From the NCBI GenBank assembly GCA_001642005.1, contig LWCA01000206.1:1-40098 (forward strand): a stretch of DNA of 40,098 bases, given 5' to 3'. Below the pieces are notes generated by a model. It searched no databases. It was not told the DNA's origin and saw nothing but the letters and a program-made list of their open reading frames with translations. This document shows, one piece after another, positions 23,301 to 35,500 of this stretch; the stretch's first letter is position 1, and each line of letters starts with the position of its first letter. The position numbers and the translations under genes were made by a program. This stretch comes from Intoshia linei. Its lineage: Eukaryota; Orthonectida; Rhopaluridae.

Positions 23301-24469
23301 TACTACAATCACTATTATCAACGATTTAAAAAAAGTGGATCGCAAACTTTTTTCACCATGGACCTGTCATTTCACATCCCCTTCTAATTTAATGTGAATT
23401 GTTCCCTGTTAATTTTATTTAGTCAAAATTTGTGCAAGGAATTTTAGAAACAATTTTTTTAATTAATTAGAGTAAATTAGTGTATAAAATAAAGTAAAAG
23501 CAGTACAATCCTAAAAATTTTAAATAGATATCTTAAATTCCAGAAAAAATAAAATTCTTCACTGGATATAACTGAATCAACCATATTTTTTTAGAATTTT
23601 AAGGACTATTTTTTTTTATTCTTACAAAAAAGGGTAATTGAGGTTTTTGACTTTGAAGGACTCAATGTGTAAAATTAAAATAAGCGATAAAACATCACCA
23701 TCGAAAAACTGTATTAGAAATGAGTATTATTAAAACTCTTCGCCTATTACGTTCTCAAATAAATGGTAACAAATAAATATATAAATAAACCGACATATAC
23801 TTTTACCTAAATTACTTTATATAAATAAGGAAAATTGAAAACGAATAAAATTAAAATTTAATTTAATCTATGCCATTTTTTGGTTAAATAATTATTATAC
23901 AAGAGTAAAATAATCAATATATGTAATAATCAATAACACATATTTTGTATAACCAAAAAAAATTCAAAATGAATGTTTTAAAAATAATTTAAATTGTTTT
24001 GAAGACCGCACTTTCCCCACCTTGTGTACACAAATTAATGTATAAATGAATAAAAGTTGACATTTCTTTGAAATGATAATATCAGATACCAGAACACCTG
24101 TAAACGACACAGCCATTACTTCCCCAACCATAAATTAAAAATACTTTTAAAATCTACGCCCATAAACTAATAACCTATTCTTAGACTCATAAAATTACCA
24201 TTATGATGGACAGTGTCTTTATAAAATTTATTTATTCGATTTACAGTACAATTGTACCAACGATGGATCATATCACGTTTATTTTCCCAATATTGAAACT
24301 TTTTATCTTCAACAATCTTCTTTTTCTTAGAACTATAAAATGTATAAAAAAGTTGAACATTAAAAGCGTAAAAATTTTACCTGCATAATAAAATAATAAA
24401 AAGTAACATGAGAGTAATAAAAACACATCCGATTGACACACACAAAATGATTTTAGTATCATTGGACAT
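20324..24469 (-). CDS. Asparagine-rich single-pass membrane protein, 3' end unresolved
   Basis: Proposed exons: 24381-24469, 24199-24332, 21640-22605 and, less surely, 20324-20467. Exons 1-3 are linked in phase by standard sites (GTAAAA/TTTATAG and GTAATT/TTTTTTAG). The product starts MSNDTK with a hydrophobic helix (IILCVSIGCVFITLMLLFII), then a lysine-rich SKKKKIVEDKKF stopper and a WENKRDMIHRWYNCT segment. About 320 residues very rich in Asn, Lys, Tyr and Ser follow, with a loose cysteine-centred repeat: NRCISNLQNK, QRCVSNLQDK, NRCNSSLHAN. The long exon ends at a GTAAAT donor (an in-frame stop follows if unspliced). Joining to 20467 keeps phase and adds a second hydrophobic stretch ending at a GTAAGT donor (20323). 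I recognise no family and see no catalytic motif. Confidence 0.5.
20468..21639. other. Large intron or intergenic stretch with a hAT-like end
   Basis: CAGTAGTTTCCAAATGGGAG near 20831-20850, with a GC-richer run (GCCCCACCAGG) after it, resembles a hAT-type terminus. The rest is simple AT-rich sequence. No exon is recognised. Confidence 0.4.
22606..24198. repeat. Intron of the Asn-rich gene with dispersed-repeat copies
   Basis: Two pieces of the dispersed family are present at about 22700-23110 and 23590-23800. Both show the terminal block CTGTTAATTTTTT then AAACGGTAACA or a close variant. Between them are a segment shared with 2830-2910 (near 23485-23560) and GTGGATCGCAAACTTTTTT (near 23335), a possible hAT-type end. 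Confidence 0.55.
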
Positions 24470-25840
24470 GCTAGTAATTGATAAAAAATTGTCAGACGGT
24501 AATATCTAAATTATAAATTGAAACAATTACATTTCATTACTATTGTACATATTTCATAAAAATTTGGTGTAATTACTAATTACCTTAATTGTATTCATTG
24601 CATTTCAATTAAAAAAGTTTCAAACTTACAAATTTAAATGTATAATATATTATCTAAGCAATTGTAAATACTTACAATTTGTTTAAAATGTCTTGGTTGA
24701 TTGAATATGATGTTGAATAATTAATTCATACCGCTATAGAAAATAATATGGATTAATTGTTATAAGATATTTATGATTGTTACAAAGTAATTGAATTCCG
24801 TGAATTGTGATTGATACAGTCTGTCGTTTAGATTTATAAATAAGTATTGAAATAACAATATAGATTTATAATTGTTGTTAATTTATAATCGATCTGTCAG
24901 TACTGAGCTCATGTTTTATGAGTCGTAAAAATTCTATATATTGATACATTAATGTTGTCATTGTTTTTCAATATTTGCGTGAATAGTATTGCCAATTTAA
25001 ATTTTTATTAATCCAACTGTTACCTGTAATTTAACCTTATAGGACAATTCCTAATTAGAAATTTGATTAATTATTTTTAATTTATTTACATATTAGCATT
25101 GCTAAATGGCATTGTTCAAATGAAATGAAATAATCAGACAATAAATAAATGTCAATATATCACATACATATATAATATAATATACATTTTTATTTTATAA
25201 CTGTACTTACGTATTGTTTGTGAAATGAACCGAACAAAATTGAGTAAAACTGAATGTTAATTGTATAATATTTTTACTTTTTCTAATTATGACATTTATT
25301 ACTTACTTGTTTGTATAAAGTTCAATATTTATGTTTTTTTTGCAATCAACTAATTGTCCTAAAATTTAAGACAATTTTTATGTTGACGATTATTATAAAT
25401 TTCACTTAGAATTTTGCATCTTACCAATTAAAAACGCACATTACCATTTAATGAACGCAGTATATTGCAAAATTAAATTGAAAACTAAGCATCGTAAAAT
25501 TTTATATATGTAGAATATTTATGCTAATTATAATTATAGTAATATTTTTTACCGACAATTCATAATGTAGGTATGAATCTCTATAATTAAAATTTAGTTA
25601 CATTTTTTGATTATTGAAATAATTTAAAATAAAATTTGTAATTATAGATTTTCAAATTTAATTTGAATTTATCTCATATGAATTTGATAATAATTTACAA
25701 TGTTAAACAATGTTATTTTCAAACCAAAAATTTACATTAGAAATAGAACATGGTTACAAAATTTAATCCAGTGTCATCAACTTAATTAGTTGAATATAAA
25801 ATGTTAAGTTTATATGACAAAATTTTTATTTATATATTTA
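24470..25840. other. Gene-free AT-rich interval
   Basis: It lies between the start of the Asn-rich gene and the IPMK stop, both on the minus strand. It must carry the upstream gene's 3' UTR (AATAAA just after the IPMK stop) and the next promoter. I see no exon, RNA gene or repeat I can name. Confidence 0.5.
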
Positions 25841-28800
25841 TTAACAATTAATGTCTAACAAAATTGAAACTAAAGAATTTATAAATCCCTTGATACCAAT
25901 AATGGAATTAATATCAAGATTGTTTGTATGATATGCATGGGCAAAATCAATTAACTTTACATGAACTATTGGAGTTTGTACAAAACTTTGGATATAGTAT
26001 TGAGCTATATTGGACAAAGATTCAAAGTATTTAGGATTTAGATAAACTGTTGAACTTTTGTGAACAGATTGATTTTCGAAATTTTCTAAAATATATGAAA
26101 CATTTTTTTGATGGTTTGAATAAGTTGATATTTGGTGAGATGTATATCCATTACTTGCTTTACCATTAAAATTTTCCGTGATTGTTGAAATTTGTTTACT
26201 GCTGAATATTATCAATATTGATGCACTAACAAAAGAAAAAAAGTTTTGCTCACTAAACCAAGCATACAAATCTAAAAGTTTTGACAGAACAGATGATAAT
26301 ATAAATTTGTTTATTGATATTTTTTGTTGATGGTGGATTGAAAAGAATTGTGACAAAACTAAATTTTTAAATAATTATACACAATAAATCGTTATTTGCA
26401 AAAAAATGAAAATTATGCCAAAATAATATGTGTCTAAAGTCTGTAATTATTTTTGAGAAAACTGACAGTCCCAAAAATTAAAAAAAATACTAGTTATTTA
26501 TTCCAGCGCAAAAAGTGAGATAAAATTCAAATTGCCACGTTCACGGTCAAAACCCCAAACTATCCTTTTTTAAAAATTAAAAAACCACACCTCGTCATTT
26601 CCAGAAAATAATAAATTTTCATAAATAAAAAATTTTGAATTTCACAAAGTTAAGCTCAATAACCCACATATTGGTTATTGTACTTTGAAAATTACCAGGT
26701 CTCTGTGACTGTTGAAGAAAATTTAAAATCCCTGATTAAAAAGTTGTAATATTTTAATTGTGATAACCGCTGACATTAAGATAGTTTACCTTGGTTAACC
26801 TTTGTCAATGATAATGCGCGACCAGTTTTTGAATCTAATTTAACTACATTATCGTTTGCATACATCTACATAAATAAATTATACAAATAAAATAATTATA
26901 TATTAGTCATCATTCATGTACCCTTAAATTAGCCAATTTACATGGTTTTAAAATGTTCACGTGTTTAAGTTTTGTAGACTACACTAAAAAAAGTTTATGA
27001 ACCACTGTCATAGGCAAATATTTCTCAAGTGATACACTAGTGCGCTCATCCAAAAATTGATATATAAAAATATTTATAAAACGAATCATATTTATTAACG
27101 AAATCAAATCTGCTTTCATATTGAGCTGATAAACGTATTGCGGTCTATACCGTGATATCTATGTTTTTCTATATCTACCTTTAAACCGCAACATTGGAAT
27201 TTGCGCCTGCTTATTTATTTTATAGATGGTGCTCCCAATATAAAAAAGTTGAGAGATAACGTGTTTTTTCATATAACTTATCATTGATGACTAATATAAT
27301 AAATAACTAACTAACTCGATACTTATAAGAATGTATATTCAAATTTAATATCAATATTACCTGCATGCCAATCAATTGAAATCCTAAATTTAATATATAT
27401 GATAAAATCATATGAATGGTTATTATCATTGTAAAAATAACAATTTCAAAATCTAACAGTCTAAGTCAGTACTACTGACTCATTAGGTCGCATGCCGCCA
27501 AATGTACCTTGATATTCATACTCATACTAATGTGAGGCTCACTCACAAGGTCACAATTTCTATTCTAGCCTCTAAAATCAAACTAAACAATATCTTATTA
27601 TGGTGTGTGGACAAAATGTCCCAGATTCAAAATGTCCTATGGGACATAATGTCCTAGGGACGTAATGTCCCTAAAATGAATTATTTGTTAATAATAAAAT
27701 AATAATAATGTAACGAATTATTATACGGAATGAATTTAATAGTTTCTATAGTCATCCCATAAAAATAAATGCATACTAAGTTAATTGACTATCAAAATAT
27801 CGCAGAGGATTTATTATTGTTCATTAACCGCGTTGTTTAAAATTTAATAATTTATAGAAAATGTAATATTATTTATAACAAAAATTAAATTATCTTGAGC
27901 TAAATGGAATTAGTGAAATAACAAAAAGCTACAATTAAAACATTTTTAAGATATAAGTCTCAATTAGATAATAACGATCGGATTGTTAGTCTTAGGTTTT
28001 TTACTGACCTTTCCTTGCTTTTGCTTTTATACTACTGATATTTTATAATATTGTTCAAATTAAAATTATTCATTATATCAGTAATATTCTATTCAATTTC
28101 ATTGTTATCCTTCAACCCATCGTTTAATTATAATTATTCCTCTTATCTAAAAATTATAATCGTCCCACTACATGGTCGTTTGAATGCATATATTTTATAT
28201 TTATTTATTTTATAAATCAAGCACAGTCTGGGACATTTTGTCCTTGGGATATTTCCAGTTTTGAATGAACAATATAATATTTAAAACAAATTAAATTTGC
28301 GCAAATGTTAGTTAATGGAACATAGTCGAATTTTAATAATTGATATTTTAATAGCACGTTTTGAGAAATACTGCGTAATAGAATATTATTCTGCATAACT
28401 TATGCAATACAATTGATTAATCGTATTAAAATACATTTTATTTAGTTCACACTGAACATTTATCGTATAATAGTAGTATAATAGTACATAATAGAGTCGA
28501 AACTTAATGATAATGATTTTTAATGATACACAGAGGACGTTGAACTGAAAACGTGATAATAATTAATTTAGCCTTACTTCAAAAATATAAATAGTATAAG
28601 TTACTAAAAATGTGTCCGTGTGAGTAACCATTTATTTAGAAAACTACCAATCCCAGAAATGAAAAAACTAAAATTGCAAGTCTTTTTTTTCCGGGCAGAA
28701 AGTAACATAAATGTTACTCCCAAAAATTTGTATCTTCAAGTTCAAAAACAGAATTTACGGCTTTTTATAAAAAATGAAAAAAAACAAATAAGTCATCAAT

Positions 28801-30428
28801 TTATTATGTGAAATTCACATCCTCACAATCAAAACCCTAAATTACGCATTATTTCAAAAAATAAAAAAAAACTATGACACAGATTAAACAAACATACAAA
28901 AAGCATATAACTTGCTGAAAAAGTTAATATCCGAAATGAATACCTTCAGAATGAAAAAAATGGCTTTTTTTATTTGCAAATTATTTAATTTAAATAAAAA
29001 ATCATGGATGACTTTTCATCATGTAGGTGTACGTTTCTGAGTCTAGTATTTAAGACAATGCTAATGATTTTAAAAAAAAGGGCAAATTGGATTTTTCACC
29101 TTGAAGGACTTAAATTCGAAAAATAAAACTTAGACATAAACATTACCTGCAACAAAAATGTATTAAAAATTGGGTTATTTTAAATTTTAAGATTGTTCAT
29201 TTTTTAAACAAACGGTAACAAACCAAAACACACATACATTAAATTTTATATAAGTAAAGGATGAAAGGATGACAATGTTCATAATTTTAAAATCTGTATC
29301 AATATATATTTAAAAAAAATTATAGTACTCATTTTATTTTTCAAAAAAAGGAAAATTTGGGTTTTTTATCCTCTGAACGACACTATTCTGCAAAATGAAA
29401 TTTGCGATCAAACCTGACTTTCAAAAAATGATATTATAAATTGGTTTTTTTAAAAGTGTACACCAGGGTTTCAAGTCATTTTTTCCCGTTCACATTTTGC
29501 ATGACGCTTAACGCGCCATCGAATTATATAAATAAAGATTATAAAAGTGACAAACAAAACATTGCATTGTACTGCATAGTGAATAGTATAACGCAAACGA
29601 AATGTCAGAATGGTAAAATTGCAAATACATAATTGTAATATGCATAATCAATTGTAAATTTGACTTTTTGTAACGACTTATAATGCTAAACTAAAAATGT
29701 CACGTATCAAATACGGAATGATTACATAATAAACAACAATAAAACACAAACACAAATCAATATAAAATTGTGCCATCATTTCACACCTGCGTTGCATTAA
29801 TCAATTGCATCATTCAATAAAATAATGAAATAAAATACCGGTATATGCCAAATAATCACACTTGTATCGCGATCGTTTAATTTTGTAAATATTAGCCTTA
29901 GGATCGACGAGAAGTGGACCAATTTTCAAATCAAGTATATTTGGTTCTTCAATATTTGTAAATAAATTTTCAAGTTTAATATACGTATCTAAATTTATTC
30001 TTAAAGATTGATTTCAATTGAACTAAATATTACAATTCTGAATACGTTCAGTGCCATAATAACCTGGAACAAAAGTTTTGAGTTTTTTAATTAAATACTT
30101 TTCTTCTTTATTTTTAGCAACATATTCATTGATAAATTTGTAAAATTGGTGTTCTCGAATTCCTCTCTCGTAACTTTGAATAACTTTTAAAAGCTTACCA
30201 CACTTTGTCAAAAGAAATGCTAAATATGGTTAATACAATACATTACTCGTTTATGTAAAAATAAAAATTACCTGGTTGTTTGGTGTTTCTTTTAATTTTG
30301 TGCCCTGCAACTTGGTGCTTCATGGGTACAAAATCACATTGATATTTTCTTGGCTTGGATTCATTTTTTTTACATGCACAAATTTCGGAAAGGGTCTGGT
30401 TGGACAAATGTATACTATTATCATTCAT
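25841..30428 (-). CDS. IPMK: Inositol polyphosphate multikinase, 6 exons
   Basis: Exons: 30272-30428, 30034-30219, 29839-29988, 27361-27383, 26790-26865, 25841-26358; 1110 nt, 369 residues, all phases consistent. Family landmarks in order: KHQVAGH (37-43), FVPGYYG (102-108), YIKLENL, the kinase signature EPNILDLKIG (129-138; family PxxxDxKxG), GFQLIGM (165-171), TGRALSLTK, SASILIIF in the place of the SSLL motif, and VHVKLIDFAH (329-338), whose Asp is the metal-binding residue. The kinase phosphorylates Ins(1,4,5)P3 stepwise to IP4/IP5, upstream of IP6 and pyrophosphates. IPMK is preferred over IP6K or IP3K because of the QVAGH start and short length, but family-level assignment is the secure part. 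GFQLIGMQ comes from a 23-nt micro-exon. The donor of exon 2 could alternatively lie 12 nt earlier. Confidence 0.88.
26460..26720. repeat. Dispersed-repeat fragment in an IPMK intron
   Basis: The blocks CACGGTCAAAACCCCAAACT and TATCCTTTTTTAAAAATTAA match the family. It sits in the intron between 26359 and 26789. Confidence 0.5.
27609..28243. mobile_element. 635-bp element with perfect 17-bp termini and GGGACAT repeats
   Basis: The left end GGACAAAATGTCCCAGA (27609-27625) is the exact reverse complement of the right end (28227-28243). Just inside the left end, a palindromic unit of the form GGGACATAATGTCC is repeated with small changes to about 27673. No open frame of note is present. It lies inside IPMK intron 3. 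I cannot place it in a transposon superfamily, and flanking duplications are not clear. Confidence 0.68.
28620..29470. repeat. Cluster of dispersed-repeat pieces in IPMK intron 3
   Basis: At least three pieces are present: about 28620-28950 (one orientation), 29050-29250 and 29310-29470 (the other). Shared blocks include GGGCAAATTGGATTTTTCAC, GAAGGACTTAAATTC and AACGGTAACAAAC. Open frames at 28620-28811 and 29441-29632 are incidental. Confidence 0.55.
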
Positions 30429-30614
30429 ACGACTACAATAAATGTTATTTCAATGACATTGTGAATATTTACATACAAGTGTTCAATTTTATGTAAAATT
30501 TTAATACAATGAATATGTTAACATTAACGTTAATAAAATGAATTTAGTATTGTAGATTACTGTTACGAGTTCTGAATATAATACATGTGACAGTTGTAAT
30601 AAAATTAAGTAAAT

Positions 30615-30860
30615 ATGAATTTAGTACAATTACATAATTTATATCAAAACATAATCCATTTCTATGATGACAAATTGATATCAAATATTACTTTTTGTTG
30701 CTTTAGTTCATCAAGCCATTATTCTATCATCAAGCTATATCAAACTATTTTTATATATTTTTATAGATTCCAGTTTCACAAGTATATTGACACTGAAGGT
30801 GGATTTAGTGTAAATAAGTGTGATTCGAGACATGATAATATCTTATCACTTTTATTTTGA
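30615..30860 (+). CDS. Possible small protein, head-to-head with IPMK
   Basis: An open frame of 81 residues starts MNLVQLHNLYQNIIHF and ends DNILSLLF. It begins 186 bp from the IPMK start on the opposite strand, so both could share one promoter. The protein has serine and aromatic stretches and no motif or signal peptide I recognise. A TTTTTATAG at 30760-30768 could be a splice acceptor, in which case the exon structure differs. Given the AT-rich background, a chance frame of this length is quite possible. Confidence 0.25.
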   Translation: MNLVQLHNLYQNIIHFYDDKLISNITFCCFSSSSHYSIIKLYQTIFIYFYRFQFHKYIDTEGGFSVNKCDSRHDNILSLLF

Positions 30861-32522
30861 AGTATAAATATGTAAAGTTCAGTTTATCTTTAATTTGTAT
30901 CGACAAACATAATTTGAAATTTTATACACTAATTCTAATTTTAAAATAATTATTTTTCCTGTTTTATTCATTTTAAGATTGAATAGAAAAGTAAATATTA
31001 AATATATGCGAAGGTCAAGATGATTTCATGATGAAATTCAGTTTCAGAATTTAATCAATTTTTCAAAATGACAATCATAATTCTGAGCTACCAAAAATAA
31101 AATTTATTCGAGTAAAAATTTTCATATGCCGTAGATGTGCAATGTACCCGGTCAATCACAAGGTTTTTACGATGCTAATTTACATGATATTCATTTTAAA
31201 CGTTTAGTTGGGATTTTTAGAATATTTATTAAAACATGATAGATTGAAAACTTGACACTAAGACTTGAGAATCTTAAAAACTCTATGTAAATCATTGCAA
31301 CATGAAACTTTGAAATTTTCTATTGGGTCATCATTGATGACTCATCAAACATAAGCAATCTTCCTAAATATATGGGTAATGATATAGAAATACTTTTCAA
31401 CAACAGTCATAAATGTTGAATTCAATTTAAAGTCACTTGTCGTAAATGTGAGCCTCAGAAATTTAGATCTTCTTGGTCAAAACCAAAATTACCCTAATTT
31501 TTAAAATGAAAAAAGTGCAGGAATTTTATAAAACATACATCGTGTGATATTTTTTACAAACATAAGAATTATCATTAATGGGAACCTCAATAAAGTGCAT
31601 TTTCATGAACAAACCGCATATTACCCTTTTTTTAAAAAATGAAAATAATCTTTGAATTTTACAAAAAATTACGGCTCATACAGTTATCTCCAGTTAACAC
31701 ACACAAAAAAATTTTATCTGGCAAACTGAAACCTGCACGGTCAGATAAGCACTTTGGTATTCATTGTTTTTTATTTATTGTAGTAACTATTTTATTAAAA
31801 AAAAAAAAGATTATTATGATACAGCTTATTTTAGTTAATATATATGCAAAATTTCAACCCCAGAAATCTATGCAGTCCCGGTATTATTGAAATGTTTCGA
31901 TTTAAAGTTAAAATGTAAATAGTCATCCTTCAATTTAAAAAAGAGGAATTGAATGTATAAACATTTAAATTTTAAAATACAAAAATATGGTTTTCAATCT
32001 CAAAAGTTGATTCCTTCTGTTTTTTTATCATTTCTATGTAGTTTCTCATTTTCAAAAAATAGCAAAGTTTAAAATCGAAGCAATTACTAAATTACTAAAA
32101 TACGAATAATCAAAATATTCCATGACATTATTACGATAGACATTTAAAATTTTATTTTTTCTGGGATTCATGTTTTTTATGACGATTTTTTAGGGTTGTA
32201 AATTTGATTATTTTTAAAATCAAACACTAATTTTCTAATAAATTAAAAAATCGGTCTTAAAATTAAAAATCCAGCCCTCGGCAGAACTAGTCGCTGTTTG
32301 TACGAAACACATGACAGTCAATAGTAATATAATAAGATTATAAATACAAGATATATTGTTTACATTATTGTTTACGTAGCGACAAGTCATTGAATCATTC
32401 AAACGGAATTAAATCACATGATAATGTATGAAATAGAAAATTATATTAGGAATAGTATTATAATTATTTCACATGAATCAACATTAAATTTCTTTGACGA
32501 CAAATCATTCAAGTGATGATGA
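30861..32522. repeat. Intergenic interval with a dispersed-repeat copy
   Basis: A copy of the family runs from about 31440 to 31890, with two internal units, then TCTCCAGTTAACACACACAA, CTGCACGGTCAGATAAGC and ATTTCAACCCCAGAAATC. The remainder must contain the GalNAc-transferase promoter, in which I see no distinct element. Confidence 0.55.
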
Positions 32523-35500
32523 ATGTCGATTTACAACGATATCATAAAATTAAGTAGATATATATTAACATGGAGGTTATTTTATATAGTAATATTATTA
32601 ACATGTATAAAATGGAGACATCATTCTGAAACCTTGTCTGAACATTACCGTAGAATAGTACATGTAAACAAATTGTTAAGAGAAAGCGATGATTCCTATA
32701 AAATTAATGTTGACATTAGTGACAAAATTGGACCCATCAGAAAAATTTCATACAACGGTTGTATTTATTATAAAAATTATACATCAACATTGAAAATAAG
32801 CATTATTTTGACAATACATAATGAAGCTTTATCAGTTGTTCTAAGGACACTTGAATCAATAAGAATAAATACCAATGTTGATAATTTAAAGGAAATTATT
32901 ATAGTTGATGATAAAAGTACAACTTTAGATTTTGTTTCGTATGACACCCTTGAATCGAATGATAAATTTAAAGTTTTAAAAGAAAGTATACTTTTCACTA
33001 AAACTCAATTAGATTTGTTATTGGGTGGTGATGTTAGTTTTGAATCATTTTTGGTTCATTTACATAATGTTAAATTTATAAGAAACAAAAATAGGATTGG
33101 TTTGATTAAATCTAGAATAGTTGGAGCAGATGCTGCCAAAGGTGACGTTCTTGTATTTATGGATGCTCATATTGAATGTTTGATGGGGTGGGAAAAACCA
33201 ATTTTGCATGTAATTGAATTTAATCCAACTATGATTGTTCAACCTACAGTGGATGAAATTTCTCCAATCACTTTAGAATATCAAATTATGAATCCTTACA
33301 TGTTGACTGGAGGTATATCTTGGGATTTACGGTAATTTATAGTACTTTATAGTGTAGTATCAATTTATTTATTAAAAATCAAATTATACACATGAGAAAC
33401 CGAATCTACCGTGAATTTTCAATTGTTACAATTGCATACTTTGTAATAACAGGATACTCTTGATTAACCGATTAATGAGTCATCTTATGAGATATACAGC
33501 CTTAGTATATGCAAGTTTAAATTATATTCTACTTATTAATATTATTGTAGTGATACAGTATGCAGAGTCAGTGAAGTGTTCAGTATACTAGGCCCCAGAA
33601 ATAAGTATTTATTAAATAGATTTTTATTTTTGTAATAGTCGTCACAGTAATATAATCATAAGTTTTGTATGCCACTTATTTACAAAAATGTTTGAAATGC
33701 ATGACAGGCAAAATCAGTACGATTCTTAGTTATTATGGTAAAATTTGTATTTCAACGGAACAATGATAATTTGAATTGATAAATATTGAATTGATGAATT
33801 GATATACTGTTTAATGTAATATTTGCGATCTATTTTATACAATCGTATAGGTACGTGTGGATGGAGCCCATGAAAACAAGGTACTTAAATAGATTAATGC
33901 AAAAACATAAACAATTTAACGATACCCTGATACCAACATTATCAATAGTGGGTTGTACCTTTGCAGTTAATCGTCAACATTTTTTTGATATTGGAGGTTT
34001 TGATGGTTATATGAATATATGGGGTGGAGAAAACATTGAAATTTCTTTGAAAAACTGGTTATCAGGTAATGAGGTAAGTATTATAATATTACTATATATG
34101 CATTATTATATATGTATTATATGCTGTACTTCGGAATCAACAGTGAACCCGTGTTCGATTAACATAGTGGGCAAATTCAGTTCAATTTCCATGATTTTTC
34201 CTTGTTTTTCTCTGGAACCTCACTGGAATAACATTTCCCGCATCCTTACGTATTCATTATTGAATATTTTCGTATGTGTAGTAACGATAGAGCAACATTA
34301 GAGTAACTATCGTTAAACTCACTTCATTCTAGAATGAATATATTATGTTAATTCATTTTCTACATGAAATATAATGTTTGGTATATAAGTTTCTAGTAGA
34401 ACACTATTAAAGTTACTGCTAATACTTAATATCATTATCTCGTTACCAAATGTTGTATTTATAACTTCATTTTTGTGAGTTATACACCCGATTACGCTAC
34501 TTGTGTTAATAATAAATGTTACAATAATAATGCGTCACAATTTTAAAAATAGTAACTAATATATAGTTTTATCGTGCTGACTATTTATATCATCATTCAT
34601 ATCTTGAAAATTAGAATTTTAAAAATTTTTCGGTTAATGTTACCTCCAATTTAAAATTAAATCTAAGCAACGTTCAATTTTATAACTAAAATATTGTTTT
34701 AAAATATAATACAAAAATTCAAATACAGTACTTGTATCTAGGTTTCAATGTCTGAAATAAAAGTTTGATTTTTAATAGATTTAAATTAAATCTATTAAAT
34801 TTTAATGAAAGATTTTTTGTAACTATAGATTTTTAATTTTAATTTAAATTTACATTTTGTGAAATTGATTTTTAAATAATATTTTAATCTAATTTAATTA
34901 CACTTTCGATTTTTTGAATAATCTAGATGAAAACTAAATTATAATTCACATTTATTTTTACAAAATAAAAAATAAATCATTATTCGGTAGAAATAAATTT
35001 TATAAAGCTCATCTTGTTTTTGATCCCTAGTGATATGATTTTATTGTAGTGTAACTGACAAAATTCTTTACCACGTAACATTTTTCGAAATCATAAGAAC
35101 GACGATTAGACAGATTACTGTAATTCACCTATAATTTCAACTTATTCACCCTCGGCCAGATAGACAGTAACTAGTGTTTGTATGCAATATAAAACAAAAA
35201 GCTACTGGTATATGAAATTAAAACATTCATATAAACTAATTTAGGTAATGACCAATGCTTGTTCACACGTTGGGCATATATTTAAAGATTTTAGCTATTC
35301 CTTTAATGGCAACAAATTGGAAATTATACAAAAAAATGTAAACATTATAGCAGAAATATATATGGACGAATGGAATAAATATTTTTATGCTGTAACCCAA
35401 TATAAACATGGTGAAATTAACAAAAAGATTCAAAATGACATAAATTATAAAAATTATATAAGAAATCAAAAAATTTTTATAAACTTACGAAAAATTCACA

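Noticed and set aside
7330-31890. Regularly repeated segments considered as a CRISPR array
   Set aside because: The repeats are long, degenerate, in both orientations and inside eukaryotic introns, so this is a dispersed repeat family.
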